From: Tubiluchus corallicola
Taxonomy: Eukaryota > Priapulida > Priapulimorpha > Priapulimorphida > Tubiluchidae
Direction of reading: 5' to 3'
NCBI GenBank assembly: GCA_030141605.1
Contig: JAQGDQ010000039.1
Coordinates: 784,941-848,940 of the forward strand
Length of the DNA stretch: 64,000 bases
Shown here piece by piece: positions 30,301 through 41,768 of this stretch (positions within the stretch are counted from its first letter, which is position 1; every line of letters begins with the position of its first letter). The translations under genes were made by a program, and so were the position numbers. The notes beneath the pieces were generated by a model. The model did no database searches and had not been told where the DNA came from. It saw only the letters and a list, made by a program, of their open reading frames with translations.

Positions 30301-33173
30301 AATATCAGCAACAATTTCATTGCACTTTATCTTGGCTGGCGTTATAACAGGGTAAATTTATTATGTAAAATAGACTTTTTGCACAGCAGATGCATTGGTG
30401 ATATTCTTTATATTTAATATATTATGGAAATCGGGACAGGGCAACAATGGCGAGGCTGGCGTTATAACCGGGGGCGGTATAACGATGTTCGACTGTATTA
30501 TTATTATTGAAAGAGTGAAAGTCGTCATTTAACAGTTTACAGCCTTACGTCATTATTAGATTCATGAAAAAATGAAAAGAAATTGGTGGCAAAGCTGAAG
30601 CACGCAGAAGATATTGTTAGGCGACAAAAGTCTGTACTTTAAGTGCCTAGTAGGAAAATGTAGCAGGAGTTAGATGAGTTTTTACTTATGTTTGCATAAG
30701 TTAGCATAAAGTGCCTCAAGTTGTCGTAAATGCATAAGTGCTTAACAATTTCAGGAACTAAAAAAATCTTATATTAAAAGCTCTGAAAATTTTCACAAAG
30801 AAAAAAATTTATGTAATCAGGGTTTATATTGTTTATCATTTCAAAGATTTTCTCATAATTTTAATTAGAGCAGCAAAAAGGCAAGAAGAAAAAGAACAAG
30901 AAGAAAAAACCAAGACCATACGCGAAGGAGATCACTATTGCTCAAGCGCAACAGAATCTCTGTGGTGGCTTATACAAGGTTATAAATTATACATGTCACT
31001 GGGCTTTTGAAAGATGAAAATCAAGATCATGACACACTATACTGCATGTTCAGTAAAAATAACTTGCTTAAATACACTTACTGATTTACTGTTGTTAGAA
31101 AGCAGAATTAGTTTTACAGGTAGTAACAGTAACATAGTTTCTATCTCCTTACACTGGCATGCTGGTTTTGTGAAAATCATCATTGATTATTAACAAGTGA
31201 CAATAGATTGTGAAGTGCTTAGGAAAGGAAAATGCTTAACTCCTTAACACAGATTACTGACGTCAAGTTTGAAAAAGGTGAATTAGTTGTAGAATGTCGT
31301 TTAATTTTGTCTGGCTATTTTTGTCACAAAATACACTTGCAGGCAATGGTCGGCTTTCAGATAGTCGGCAAACAGAAGACGCCAATGTTCGAATTTGATT
31401 CTGAACAAGTTCGATATGAGCATCGCTTCGGTCCATTTGGTACGGTGAATACGCCACCACCAGTTCCATATCATCAGGTAACTTCACCTTTTACTAGTTT
31501 AGTAACAATTGTTTATTCTGATAAGTTTCATATTCTTAGATCTACTAACAGTGGTAGATAAAAATTCAATGCTAGTTTTAGATACCAAATGACTGCATTA
31601 ATTTTTTTTATACAATTTGTTGCAACTGCAAACTGAAATCCAGCACTTTATGGCAAAGCCTATTTTGCACTTAATATGGCGCAACAGGAACCTAGTTCAT
31701 CATGGCTAATCCCCTAAGATAAGCCACTGAACTGACAGACGTGTCGTAGCTAAGTACGGATGAATGAGAGAAATTGTCAAAATTAGTATGGACCATGAAA
31801 CCAGCTAGAGCAAGTATTGAACACGGCAGTCGCTCATCCATTTTCTTGCTGGCTTTGGTGATACTTAACTTCATTCGCTAAGCACATATTTGACCGTTTG
31901 GCTATTCCTTCATATCACAGGCAGCAGTGTCCTAAATGTCCTATTAGGCATATCACTTTGCAGTAACCTTTCGAGCATATACTGAACTTTCATAAAATCA
32001 TACAAATGGTTAAAAGACGAAAAGTAGGGTTCATGCCCAAAAAAATCAGCTAATCGGTTCATGATGAGTAATTTGTGGCAAGTGCCCAACTTGTTAATAT
32101 TTTTCCCAAGAATAAATTTGCAAAATATCCTGCATTGTTCTATGGTTGCACATACATTAGTGCCATGTTTTGATGTTATTGTACCTCACAGTTTAAAGAC
32201 ATGACGGAAATGACAGACCTCGGTCAGCATGAAGTCAAACCAACATCACGGGAACTATTCATGTCAGCTTGCAAATGCTTTCATCAGGCAAAAACTCTGT
32301 ACGAATCGCTTTCGACAACCGACAACGAGGTAGCAAATTTTAATTTGTGGAAAAAATGTTTTTTATAGCTAAGGACACCAGCTTATATTGCTTGATAATA
32401 GGTGTCACCATATTATGTATGGTAGTGCAATTTCTAATGCTGGTGTCGCCATCTACTAATACCATGGAAACTTTACTGTAGAATCACTTCTTTCGCTTGT
32501 GTTGGCCCAACATTTCTAGTTTCATGTGTGAGATATGCAGGGAAATCTGCCCAACTAATACTTCTACGAGCATGTTATGTACAAATTTTGTCCAGCAATT
32601 GTACAACATGCAGACAGTTATTCCACACTAAATGGTGTGTACTGGTTACAAAATTATAAGTTGCCCTTTTTTATTACATAACACATTATACACAGCAACA
32701 GTTACAGTAATATAAATCAACTAAAGTTAAATGAGCCACACAGTGAAACAAGTTAAGTCTTGTTATGATTACCTTTTAGGCCAATTGATAAGCAAGTTAG
32801 TATAACTGTAGTAGTGACTGTCTGACATTAGTGTCAAAAAACTGTTATACTCACTATTGAAAATTGCTCAAATGACTTATATTGTTTCATTTTCTTACAG
32901 AGTCAAGCGCTGTTGAAAGTTGCCAAGACAAATTTCGTTGTGTTAAAGTTATTAGCCAGTGGTCACAAAGTCGAAACCAAGGTACAAGTTTTCTACTAGA
33001 TTTTGATTTTTAATTAACCATCTGTGATGTTTTATATCACTTGGAAATTATACGCAACCGAGATATGCTTGTATCTCCACAGTTTATTACCGTGTTGTTC
33101 GTTTTTGTTGCAGGATCCACCAGAATTTATTTTTTTACCTCACAAATCATTTCCTATCATCAAAATTACCTGA
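15374..33173 (+). CDS. NAA35: NAA35 (Mak10), auxiliary subunit of NatC
   Basis: Non-catalytic subunit that anchors the NatC N-terminal acetyltransferase (NAA30/NAA38 partners) to ribosomes. I assembled 20 exons: 15374-15473, 16504-16537, 17561-17669, 18040-18114, 18693-18860, 19930-20040, 20714-20764, 21167-21250, 23272-23392, 24778-24959, 26607-26773, 26916-27081, 28650-28754, 28900-28973, 29218-29303, 30869-30978, 31343-31477, 32192-32329, 32901-32981, 33114-33173. The total is 2157 nt, or 718 codons plus stop; human has 725. Landmarks: [116 protein letters not shown], a Lys-rich [28 protein letters not shown] and [14 protein letters not shown]. Exon 2 is only 34 nt. Intron 5 uses a GC donor; introns 12 and 16 have weak GT donors. 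Phases agree at every junction. Confidence 0.96.
18181..18303. mobile_element. short MITE with TA-flanked inverted repeats
   Basis: The left arm ACAACTTAACAAATGTGTTC and the right arm read inward, GCAACTTAATAAATGTGCTC, pair over about 33 bp, continuing as GAAAT...TTTGT. TA occurs on both outer sides, as expected for Tc1/mariner-type insertion. The element is 123 bp with no coding capacity. It lies in NAA35 intron 4. Confidence 0.7.
19041..19110 (+). repeat. SINE tail fragment
   Basis: AATAAGCCTTTTCACAGTTT followed by a diverged tail ending in AAAGGTTAAA. It matches the 3' module of the SINE at 19335-19560 (minus) and the copy at 1-90 (minus). No head is attached, so it is a 3' fragment, in inverted orientation to its neighbour. 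Confidence 0.5.
19335..19560 (-). mobile_element. tRNA-derived SINE, minus copy
   Basis: On the minus strand the element starts near 19560 and has a tRNA-like head: an A-box-like TATTGGTTAAGGTG and, about 33 nt on, a B-box-like TTAATTCAAATCC. A shared body follows (ACTGCATTC, TTTCCTGCCTTTCAAGTTTG, TTAATTAATAAG), then TTTTCACAGTT and a GGTTAAAGGTTAAGTG tail near 19340. It is not a functional tRNA: the arms do not fold into a cloverleaf by eye and the body is attached. It is head to head with the plus copy. Confidence 0.65.
19561..19700 (+). mobile_element. tRNA-derived SINE, plus copy (3' truncated)
   Basis: The tRNA-like head has an A-box-like GTAGCTGGCCAACC at 19567 and a good B box GGTTCAAATCC at 19627. 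It continues into ACTGCATTCCAAC, TTTCCTGTCTTTCAAATTTG and TTTAATCAATTG, the same body as the minus copy. The family tail with GGTTAAAGGTTAAG is absent. It forms a head-to-head pair with the neighbouring SINE in NAA35 intron 5. Confidence 0.65.
21404..22096. mobile_element. long-inverted-repeat (foldback) element
   Basis: Arms of about 155 bp at 21404-21560 and 21940-22096 are reverse complements with scattered mismatches. Shared words on both arms include ACAAAGATTTGAAAG, CTAGCTTGG and AAAATGT-A-CAATTTTTG. The central 380 bp hold no ORF. I could not see a convincing target duplication. It is in NAA35 intron 8 and would form a long hairpin in the pre-mRNA. Confidence 0.75.
24118..24567. mobile_element. 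inverted-repeat element in NAA35 intron 9
   Basis: The left arm at 24118-24230 pairs with the right arm at about 24440-24567. Shared words read in the same sense are TTTATTA, TTTCGACAG-AA-TGTCATT, TTCAATGCTATAAATCA, CAGTACAATT and CCAAGGCATAGAAT. The arms are about 115-125 bp. The TCGACAG/CTGTCGA word next to TTTATTA recalls 3' regions of Penelope-like elements, but no reverse transcriptase is present and the class is open. Confidence 0.65.
25385..26454. mobile_element. pogo/Tigger-like non-autonomous element, about 1.07 kb
   Basis: The left end TACAGTATAATTTGCTTATA and the right end read inward, ACAGTACAATCCACCTACAA, give imperfect inverted repeats. The left one is followed by CGAGTTTCAAGGGAC and the right one is flanked inward by related ATTACGAGG and AAGTCCCATC words. 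ACAGT...ACTGT ends next to TA fit Tc1/mariner-pogo. No transposase is visible. It lies in NAA35 intron 10. Confidence 0.55.
29332..29610. mobile_element. pogo/Tigger-like MITE
   Basis: The left end TACAGCAGAATTCGCTTAAT and the right end read inward, TACTGTACTCTTCGCTTAGT, share TTCGCTTA-TAAA-CCAC. TA is present at both tips. It is 279 bp, non-coding, and sits just inside NAA35 intron 15, only 28 nt after the exon 15 donor. Confidence 0.65.
29830..30497. mobile_element. pogo/Tigger-like MITE, 668 bp
   Basis: The left end TACAGTCAAACCTCGCGATG and the right end read inward, TACAGTCGAACATCGTTATA, are typical pogo/Tigger-type termini with a TA at each tip. A GGCTGGCGTTATAAC word occurs twice near the right side (about 30333 and 30451). 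No transposase ORF. It is the second such element in NAA35 intron 15. Confidence 0.7.
31612..31780. repeat. unclassified interspersed repeat, copy 2
   Basis: Shares CTGCAA, AATCCAGCACTT and TGAACTGACAGACGTGTCG with the sequence at 3404-3560 in the same order and orientation; the middle part differs. It lies in NAA35 intron 17. Class unknown. Confidence 0.45.
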
Positions 33174-33622
33174 CAATCCAATTCTTGGATTTAACAGATG
33201 AAAGGCAGACTTAGTGGCTGAAGACAGTTTCTATAAGGAATATTCTGTGATGCAAAGCTACTTCGTGAACTGATGTCAAGTTGACATCAAGTTATTTTTG
33301 CACAATAGTTATTTTTCCTATATAATTTGACCTACTCTGTAGTTCCAACTACCACCTTCAAAGGATGTGGAACTATTAATGCTGACCACATGAAATACAA
33401 ATGCAAACTTAATGTCATCATGACATTATAACTACTGCAGATTTGCTACTTATGCAAACAGCAACGACATTTATAAATACAGTCAAACGTTAGTATACGG
33501 CCACAAAATGGTCAGGAATGACACAGCTGTATTCAGTTGTATATAAAACGAATCCGCAATCTATGCTACCTCCCGTTACCTGCTGTCTGTCAGGCAAATT
33601 AACATATATAGAAATTAATATA
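33174..33622 (+). other. NAA35 3' region
   Basis: Probable 3' UTR and spacer. No AATAAA is seen in the first 400 nt after the stop. At 33481 there is a TACAGTCAAACG word like the tip of a pogo/Tigger element, with no matching partner found. Short AT microsatellite at the end. Confidence 0.4.
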
Positions 33623-34425
33623 TATACTAGCAAAGGCCCCGCAAAAGATTTCGCGTAAAAACCACGTATAATCAATAACACGCGAACATCCTACACGGTC
33701 AGTCCTCATGTATAACGCAAAGCCCGTAAGATCCTGCCTACTTACCTAACGCAAAACCTGTACTCGTGCCTACTGTATGTTTTATGTTTAACTAACGCAA
33801 AGCAGCTTTTTGCTGAATTAAAGCTATAAGCAATAATGGATGACGTCAGCACAATGGAATTCGTCACAACAGTTTTCAAAGCGAAAATCGCCGTAAATAG
33901 AACAGCTAATTAACTCGTCGGTACTCCTCTTGGTGGACCTGCCCTAAAATATAACCCACATCATCGTGTAGCCCTGTCCTTCCTCTTTGTAAAGAGCTAT
34001 AAATCTCCTCCCGAGAGTCCCACCGGGCGACGCTAAAACGCTTTTCCCGCATGCTGTTTGGTCAAAATTTTGAAAAAATCGCGAGTTGGGTCCGGGAAAA
34101 CGCCCGTTGCGGGGCGCCCTGGCCCTCTCGGGAATTCTAAATATGCCTACTACACCCACCGCTGAACGGGCTATCTATCCATACCCAGTACCCCCCTCGG
34201 CCCGTTCCCGTTCTCTACATCTCAGCCGTATAACTTTTGCAAAAAACGCCCGAAAAAGGGCCATTTTTGGAGGTTTTTCGCCCCCCGTTCCTCCCGGTGG
34301 GCCCGATTCGAAAAATAAACCATCAATGGCACGACACTAGATCGAGACCTTTCGTTTGATATATAGATTGCCGCAAATGGTGCCCTCGTCCGGGCTGTAG
34401 CCTCGAATCTTATATATATATATAT
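33623..34425. repeat. GC-rich repeat-like island of unknown class
   Basis: Starts at an AT microsatellite with ACTAGCAAAGGCCCCGC and ends at another AT microsatellite (34411-34425) after GGCTGTAGCCTCGAATC. The interior, mainly 34000-34320, is much richer in G and C than anything nearby and holds blocks such as CGGGGCGCCCTGGCC and CCCCCTCGGCCCGTTCCC. Open frames on both strands (33944-34340) are low-complexity Pro/Arg/Gly and match no domain I know. Abrupt borders inside AT dinucleotide runs suggest an inserted mobile element. The alternative is recently acquired foreign DNA. Confidence 0.5.
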
Positions 34426-37400
34426 TAAGATACCAAGAATATTAATATAATAGTAGATATATATATGTTCAACGTGGAAATACCACCATCAACTTCTCGA
34501 TATATGTGTAATAACAACTGTTCGGGGCAACTATACATTCCGTCAAGTCGACACTCGCCAGACGTCATGTGTTGTAGAAAATAATGCATGTATCATGTTT
34601 TGATTCTTTGCAAGCTGTGCCATACATTGTACAATCACCGTAACATCGTTAATGCAACACAGTCATAATGGTAACTAACAAGAAAATACACGGCAAGTTT
34701 CTGTCCTAAATTTGTACTTATAATTTAACTTTTATTACATATATCTACTTAGCAGAGCAGCAGGCCTACAGTCTATTATATAGCTGAGTACAAGACAACG
34801 TTTGTTATGTAAGATTTTAAGGAAGTCTTTAATACACAAGTGTATCAATTTAATAGTTTTCTTTTAATTCATTAACCTGCAGAGTGAAAATTGAGGACTT
34901 ACACTTGTGTACACTTGTCTGACTGTTCTGCATTATAAAACTATCGTGCCAAACTCGCTGCCAATTTTTCCCAACTGCTCCCAAAGTGGAATAATATAAA
35001 ATAAAGTCATTTGACTCTAATGACACCTAACCGTTAATATTTATAAGTTGCTGAAAGAATATGACAAAGAAAGTTTGCAATTATAAATGTACATGTATCA
35101 GTGCTAGTAGAATTTAGAAATAATGGAGAAATCTTTAGGGTTAAATTTGCGAGGATTTAAACAGCACAAAATGTGCATCTTCGTGAATCTCAGTCTTCTA
35201 AGTATTACAATAATTGTTTCTTAGTTGCATGTAAAAAACATGCCTTGTTTAATAAATGCTGATGGTTACCTGCAAAACATATTTGTACAAATTCCTAACT
35301 TGTTAATTATATTAGTAAAATATAACTTAATAAACTATTAAATTAAACGACATTTTACTATTAAATTGATGCTTTTATTATTTGTTTTTCCACCTTTCTA
35401 TGGAGAATTTGAGAACGTATGAGCCTGCCAAATGCTAAGTGCATTTTTTAAACAGAACCATGTTTCACAGTACTATTCAACAGTGGCTATAACAACTGCT
35501 ATATTAACTCAAGTACTGTCTATGCACAGTAGCTTTTTTTCAAAAAGCACGAAAAAGCAGAGAGACCATTACATTCCGCAGGAGCAAATAAAAGTAGATT
35601 TACAATACTGAAATTAACAGTCAGCAGCAACATACAAACACATTTGGCTTTCAAAATGTGGCCCCGCCAGGATTACATCCTACCACAGTGCAAGTTTCCT
35701 TGAATCTCTGATCTTCACTAATTATAAATTCAAATTGAAGTTTGATAATTAAAATCGATGCAGTTCTAACCAAAATTCAACAATCAGAAATTTTCACATA
35801 CTTCAAGGATTGTTCGCATGGTCAATGAAGGGTGCCAAGATGCCAAGGAAGTCCTAGATAATCCATAATGCTTCGAAAAGGACTGGAAGCTTTCAGCCCA
35901 TCTGGGAGACAATGATAAACATGTTGGTTCAGTAAATTTTGATGTGTCAGTTTCATGGCACTGTTTAGTAATCTTTGTCTTACTGAATTTATTTTAATTT
36001 TTTTAAATAACGTTAAACAACGTGCAAAAATCCAGCCTTGGGGATCATATTAGATGCTTTTTGTAGTTTAATAGGGCCTAATGCATTTCACAGGGCAAAG
36101 TTAAATAAGCAACAAACACATAAAGAGAGAGAGAGAGCAAGAGGAGAGAAGAGACAGGGATAAAAGAAAGGATCGAAAAAAATAGAAAAAGTTTAAAGAG
36201 GGGTGAAGGATGCAGAAAGGGAGAGAAAAGATCAGGAGAGAAGGGGAGGACGGAGGCAGAGAGAGTGAAACGAAAGGAAGACGGAAGTTTCACCTTGACC
36301 GAAATGACCTGCAAGTCTGACAAGCTTTGATGCAAAAGTCAAAGCAATCAAAGCTTGCCCTATTTTGATAGTCATTTTAAAAGGATTAAAAAATTAAATA
36401 AGTGACTACCCCAATTTATCATATTCCAAACTAGTTAAGTTTAACCCAATTATACATATTACACATTATATTGTCAAAACTGCATAGGTATCTAAACAGT
36501 TTTGGCTGTTGGTCATAAAACATCTTGACAAAACTTGGTAGGGAAACTATGTGACATATGACTGGAGCACAATGTCATCAGTACAGTTATCTTAAACTAC
36601 ATTATGTAAATTTGAGCTCAAACATTAAGTAAATTCAGTAAAGGTGTAGAACATCGCTGATATGTAAAGAGAATCGCTGATATTTTGCATAAAACACTTT
36701 ATTCCACTACAAAAAAATCACAAAATCGTATTTCTGACCAAATAGCACTATACATCAATGTTTCATAACTAAAGCGCTGACAAAACTGTGTGCCGTGTAT
36801 AGTTTAATGATGATGCCGTACATTACTTTCAGTTTGAGAATGCCTGACCATTTCTGACAAGCTTAAACCAACAACACCAGAAACTCATGCAGCGATAAAT
36901 ATTAAACTATAAAATTACTTACAAGCTGACATAAGTTTATAAAAAACATGCACATTACAATGTTCATATAAGCCTCATATTCTTACTATAGACCCCGATA
37001 TTACAGTACAGAATATCATCATTCTTATGTTAGCATTTGCAATGGAAATACCAAGCAAAGTGTGTTTAATTAAAGATTTAATGAAACTGGACAGACCGAC
37101 AACTAATGTACACAGTTTACTAATTAACATTCTGCTTTTCATTTCTAATCTTACACAGTCTAGAATCATTGATAACAATCGTAAATTAATTTATTGCCCA
37201 CACGCCGTGCAATTAGATGTCCTACGATCCATTATAAAGAATTCTGGAAAGACAAATAACAAGGTGATATACAACAATACTTTTAAAATGTACTTATTAC
37301 AAATGCCAAATTTTCTAATAATTTTAAATTCAAGTAAAAATTTTGCAATATCTATTCCTAATTTACAAATTTAAATAAGCAAAAATTAGCTGTATTTTTC

Positions 37401-38562
37401 TAAAGCGAAATTCATGCAAAGTTTTTAATACCTCTATGTCTAACTGACATCAAATTTCATCAATCTCTTTAAATTTGGAACCATAATACGGTAGATATTC
37501 CATTATCACCTTCCAGTCAGTCACCCAGCAACCGGCAGCAGCACTAGCTACCCAGAAAGTCGCTAATGTTGGAAACCTGTAAAAACACTACACTGTAGTC
37601 ATGTTACATCCCATGTCCAGCTCTGAGCGATCTATTCAATCTTCAACCATTTCAAGCATTTGCAGTACAAACATTACCTCGACGCATCCAATACTCGAGC
37701 CAATAGATGTCATTTCATTCATGCATATACAGCGGCGTACACGATGGAAATCTTAACTTGCGTCTTTCTTTAAGTTACTAAAATCTGTTTCTTTACACAA
37801 GTGTTATCACTGCCAGCCTAGCTTATAAGTACACAGTAATAAAATTAAGATGCTGCTACAAGAATGAGTTTTGTAAGACTGTAAATCCATAGTGTTAAAC
37901 TAATTTGCCTACAGAGTAGTAAACAATAAAAGAAAAGAAATATATTATGTTAGGCAAATAAAATTTAGATTTCACAAAAATAATAATTCTATTGCATTAA
38001 TAACTAAAATTGTATACACATATATAGACAAACATTAAAACAAAAAAGAAATCTACAATATTGACAAGTGACAATAATTTAGTTTTTCCATGTCATTTCT
38101 GAAAACTGTGCATTCAAATCAATTAGTGTGCAAAACACAAAATGTTGCTTTACCAACAAGAAAATATTTAAAACATTTAATAATAATAACAAAGTGAAAT
38201 TAACTTATGAATTGTCGCTTAATTATAAACTGTCAAAATTTCGGCTCCCTAAAACAGCTACTGTTATTTTACAAAATTCTGACATAAAGTCACTAAATTG
38301 ATTAATTACTGCGTATATTTTTATAATTTTAATATCCTACACTATCATTAAAAATAATTAAAGTCACAACCAAGAGATAGTTCATTTAAATTCTACAGCT
38401 GTATAGTAGAGGTTCTAGTTAATAATAAGTACAGTATAGTACGTTGTCGCTTAATAGCAAAAGCTAACAGCCAGATCTAAATCTCAATCTAAATTTGCAA
38501 ATGTGCAAATATGCTTAAACACCCAGCAATACCAATTTCTATGAAGAAATGCGCACTGCCTA
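34426..38562. other. intergenic between convergent NAA35 and CLK
   Basis: About 4.1 kb, AT-rich. The part nearest 38562 must include the CLK 3' UTR. A purine-rich stretch is listed separately. The open frame at 37027-37374 (and its antisense shadow) is AT-driven, has no domain and no exon-like borders, and I do not call it a gene. No RNA gene is recognised. Confidence 0.45.
36119..36290. repeat. purine-rich (GA)n low-complexity tract
   Basis: About 170 nt of GAGAGA and AAGGAGAGAA-type sequence on the plus strand with almost no pyrimidines. The open frame antisense to it (Ser/Leu/Phe/Pro) is a product of this composition, not a gene. It may form triplex or H-DNA structures. Confidence 0.8.
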
Positions 38563-40017
38563 TTATCTACTCAGGCTATATGAGTAATCTCTGTTGTAAG
38601 TTCTTATGCCCTCGTCAATTCGAAGCTCGACAGGCAGTCGGCGGAAAAACGGGTGCCTTAAAGCTTCACGCAGCGTAATGCGAAGTGAGGGATCATACTC
38701 TAACATTCGTTCAATGAGATACAGAAATTCTCTGTGTTCGTCATCATCAATAGGAAAATACCGGTCTAGTGGTTTACAGTTTTCGCGCACATAACGGCCT
38801 GCTGAGCTGTGCTTGTCCCAGTCTAAACGACCACGGCTAAAATATTTAGTCCTTGTTCGACGACACATTTTATACGGAAGAGGACCAAGTATACGTTCCA
38901 TCATAGCCAGGTGTTCCTTGTTATCATGTGTTTGGAACATGGTAATACCCAAATAAAGTTCAAATATGATGCACCCAATGCTCCAGACATCACAAGGTTG
39001 TGACCAGCCTAGTTCTAAAATCACTTCGGGTGCCCGATAATGCCTGGTAGAAACAATTGTGCTATGATGCTCATGATCAAATGTAGCAGAACCAAAGTCA
39101 ATGAGCTTAATAGCAGTATCTCGTACTCGCCTGTACTCCCGTTTTCGGTTTGGAAATGATTCTATGGTGTATTCAGAATTAGTAAATAGAATATTTTCCG
39201 GTTTCAGATCTGTATGTGTAAGATGATTTTCATGGAGAAATCTGACAGACTGACACAGTTGGTAAGAAATGTGTCTGACCTGTTCTAAAGAATAAGGCTG
39301 GTACTTGTTCTCCTTCAAGAAGTCAAACACGCTTAAACCTAGTACCTCGAATGCAATGCAGACGTGACCATAATAGTCAAACCAATCTAGCATTTCTACG
39401 CACAAATGTTTACCAACATGATCCTTATCTAATATTTTCTCCAAAACATTAATTTCCAGCTTGGCTGCTTCTCTATATTTATCCACATTTTTTATAACTT
39501 TGAGGGCAACTTTCTGATAGACTGTATTACGCTGATGATGATCTTTCACTTCTAACACTTTTCCAAATGTTCCTTCTCCCAATGTACTAATAATCTCGTA
39601 TCTGTTTTTCAACAAATCACCTGGCTGATATATCAAATGCCCTTCTTCGTCGTCTTTCACAAACGGATCTCTTAAGCTTCGATCGGACCGATAGCTTCTA
39701 CTATAATGTCTTCGCGAGACGCTGCTAGCTGACCTCGATCGTGAGTAATCATTTCTTCTGGTAGACGTGCTGTGATCCTGACTTATGTCATATTTTCTTC
39801 TACGTCGTCTGTGATATCGCCGACTGTCAGAATGTACAACCTTGCTATATGAAGAGGAATGTCGAGTCCTGCGTTTTCGCCGCGTTCGACTATGGCCACT
39901 TGACCTACTACTATCTCGGCTCCGAGAACGATAAGTAATCCGATCTCTCGAATCTGATTTGTACCTACCAACTTGATCCCTAGCATACGAACGATGCCTT
40001 GACCTCGTCCGGGGCAT
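38563..40017 (-). CDS. CLK: CLK-type (LAMMER) dual-specificity kinase
   Basis: Nuclear kinase of the CDC2-like (DOA/CLK) family that phosphorylates SR splicing factors. It has 484 residues in a single exon. I start it at 40017 (MPRTRSRHR). An in-frame ATG at 40071 lies on the far side of a strong acceptor-like TTTTCTTTTTACTAAGCAG ending 19 nt upstream of 40017, so it is probably intronic. Residues 1-120 are an Arg/Ser-rich domain ([22 protein letters not shown]). The kinase domain follows: glycine loop [17 protein letters not shown] lysine, catalytic HTDLKPENI with Asp270, DFG with Asp307, [24 protein letters not shown], and the diagnostic [11 protein letters not shown] at 368-378. All catalytic residues are present. 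Human CLK genes have many introns, so the intronless state is notable. Which vertebrate paralogue it is closest to (CLK1-4) is not resolved. Confidence 0.95.
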   Translation of the reverse strand: MPRTRSRHRSYARDQVGRYKSDSRDRITYRSRSRDSSRSSGHSRTRRKRRTRHSSSYSKVVHSDSRRYHRRRRRKYDISQDHSTSTRRNDYSRSRSASSVSRRHYSRSYRSDRSLRDPFVKDDEEGHLIYQPGDLLKNRYEIISTLGEGTFGKVLEVKDHHQRNTVYQKVALKVIKNVDKYREAAKLEINVLEKILDKDHVGKHLCVEMLDWFDYYGHVCIAFEVLGLSVFDFLKENKYQPYSLEQVRHISYQLCQSVRFLHENHLTHTDLKPENILFTNSEYTIESFPNRKREYRRVRDTAIKLIDFGSATFDHEHHSTIVSTRHYRAPEVILELGWSQPCDVWSIGCIIFELYLGITMFQTHDNKEHLAMMERILGPLPYKMCRRTRTKYFSRGRLDWDKHSSAGRYVRENCKPLDRYFPIDDDEHREFLYLIERMLEYDPSLRITLREALRHPFFRRLPVELRIDEGIRTYNRDYSYSLSR

Positions 40018-40035
40018 TGTAACATTCACAAGATG

Positions 40036-41768
40036 CTGCTTAGTAAAAAGAAAACATTCTTTTTTATTCAAATTCTAATTTGTGGCAAATTGATGCACTA
40101 AAAGTCTACTGTTATTAACTGCAGTGCACAGCGAACAAAAATGGCAAAACATGTTAATAAAAAAAAGAACCAGACATCTACAGGCAAATAAGTCAGATCC
40201 TTAAGTGTTATTATATATATACATATATATATATGGCCTAGGCAAAATAAGTAAAAACCATGAGAATCCTGATAATGTAAGGCCGTGGTACTGTAATGAA
40301 ATAAAAAATCTTGGCCAAATTGATAATGATATAATAGCCTACAGCTATTAATCAAAGGCAATCCATGCTTTCTAAAAGCCCATCATTTTGATTAGTATGT
40401 AAACCAGCATTCATAGTGTAATTTCCTAGTATTCAACTCATTCTAGTATAAACTTCAGAAACAAAGCACTGCACCTCAATACAGTTATGAATTTAATTTA
40501 GTCAAACTCAAGCCACCAAACATTAGATTTTGTGACTACAAGTATTAAAGCAAGTAGTGGTGGGCCAAGATGGTCGGTGACTGGTGTGAATAATGGTGTT
40601 CAGTAGTGAACAGTAAATAAATTCTGATTGCCTAGCCGGTAAATTATTGGTCGGTTTGTAAACTATTGAGCTGATCACACTATAGAAATTACTGAATTTA
40701 TAAGTAAAAATGAAATATTTAAAACTTACTTACTTGAATTATACCAGCGGTTTTTCAAAACACAAACGTGTTAAATTTGTGAGTTGGCACCAATAAAATG
40801 TTTTACCAAACTAGACAATTTAGAAATGTTAATCATTTTAAAAAGTGGTGTAAATGCACGTTCATGAATATTTACCATGTAATGGTGTATGCAAACCTTT
40901 ATTAATAAGAATATTAAATTTTTTTTAGAAATTTCAGAAATTTGCTAATTAGGAACTACAGAAGGCTAATAATTTTAATCTTACCAGATTAGAAAGTATT
41001 ACTTTTAATACTACTAAGTCCTTACTGTTGCGTTTTGGTGACACAACACAGCTATCACAGTAAACGTAAACTGGAGTGGATGTAACTGAAAGTTACGTTT
41101 TTAGGCAATATGTAATACATTTAAAGATAAGGTTACCTATTCAGGATATGACACTGTATTGATCATAAGAAAAATTTTCGTGCAATTTAACTAAACTAAA
41201 AAGAAATATGTATTGTAAAATTAATAATATTTTATGTACACTAGGTAAAGGAGAGTCAGAAATGACAGCCTTTTTAATGAACACTTACAGTATATCAACT
41301 TTCACTCATGATTCAAGTGAGGTCTGCGAAACACAGAGAGTTAGAAATTGCCAACAGAAGCTGACATAACAGTAGAGTTTACAGCTAATAGAAGTTGCAT
41401 GGAACACTGTTCACAGGAGGCTATTAAATTAAAAAATGACAGCAAGGTAACTTCAGGACTTTTGTAATGCGATGCCACTGAACTATTTCACCGATTTACG
41501 AGAATTTACATTTTACAAGAGCTTTATGTCTCAACCAGTCTACCTACATTGTTAGAGTTATTTATGAAATTAGTAAGCCAGATAAATCGACAATTGCACA
41601 ATATAGAAGACATCGCTGATTTTTTTCTGGTAATAAATGTTAATGTAGAACATCTAGTACAAAATGATTTTTATAAAGATCTAAATGTCAAAAATTTGCT
41701 ATGTTATCTGGAACTAGGCAGTAGTGACGCAGGCTTGAAAAAGTAGAAAAGTATACCTAAAATAATTG
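40036..41768. other. CLK upstream region
   Basis: AT-rich, with a short TA repeat at 40213-40234. It should hold the CLK promoter and possibly an upstream 5'-UTR exon, neither of which I can place. The open frame 41549-41746 has no recognisable domain. Confidence 0.4.

Noticed and set aside
33944-34340. Overlapping open frames on both strands in the GC-rich island
   Set aside because: Low-complexity Pro/Arg/Gly/Ser composition, present on both strands because stop codons are rare in GC-rich DNA. No domain or splice context.
35640-35760. Possible SINE on the minus strand with a B-box-like GGATGTAATCC
   Set aside because: Only one weak box, no A box at the right spacing and no second copy in the window.
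36078-36335. Ser/Leu/Phe-rich open frame opposite the (GA)n tract
   Set aside because: Product of a purine-rich repeat, no protein family.
37027-37374. 115-codon open frame in the NAA35-CLK spacer
   Set aside because: AT-driven Ile/Leu/Asn composition, no recognisable domain and no exon borders.
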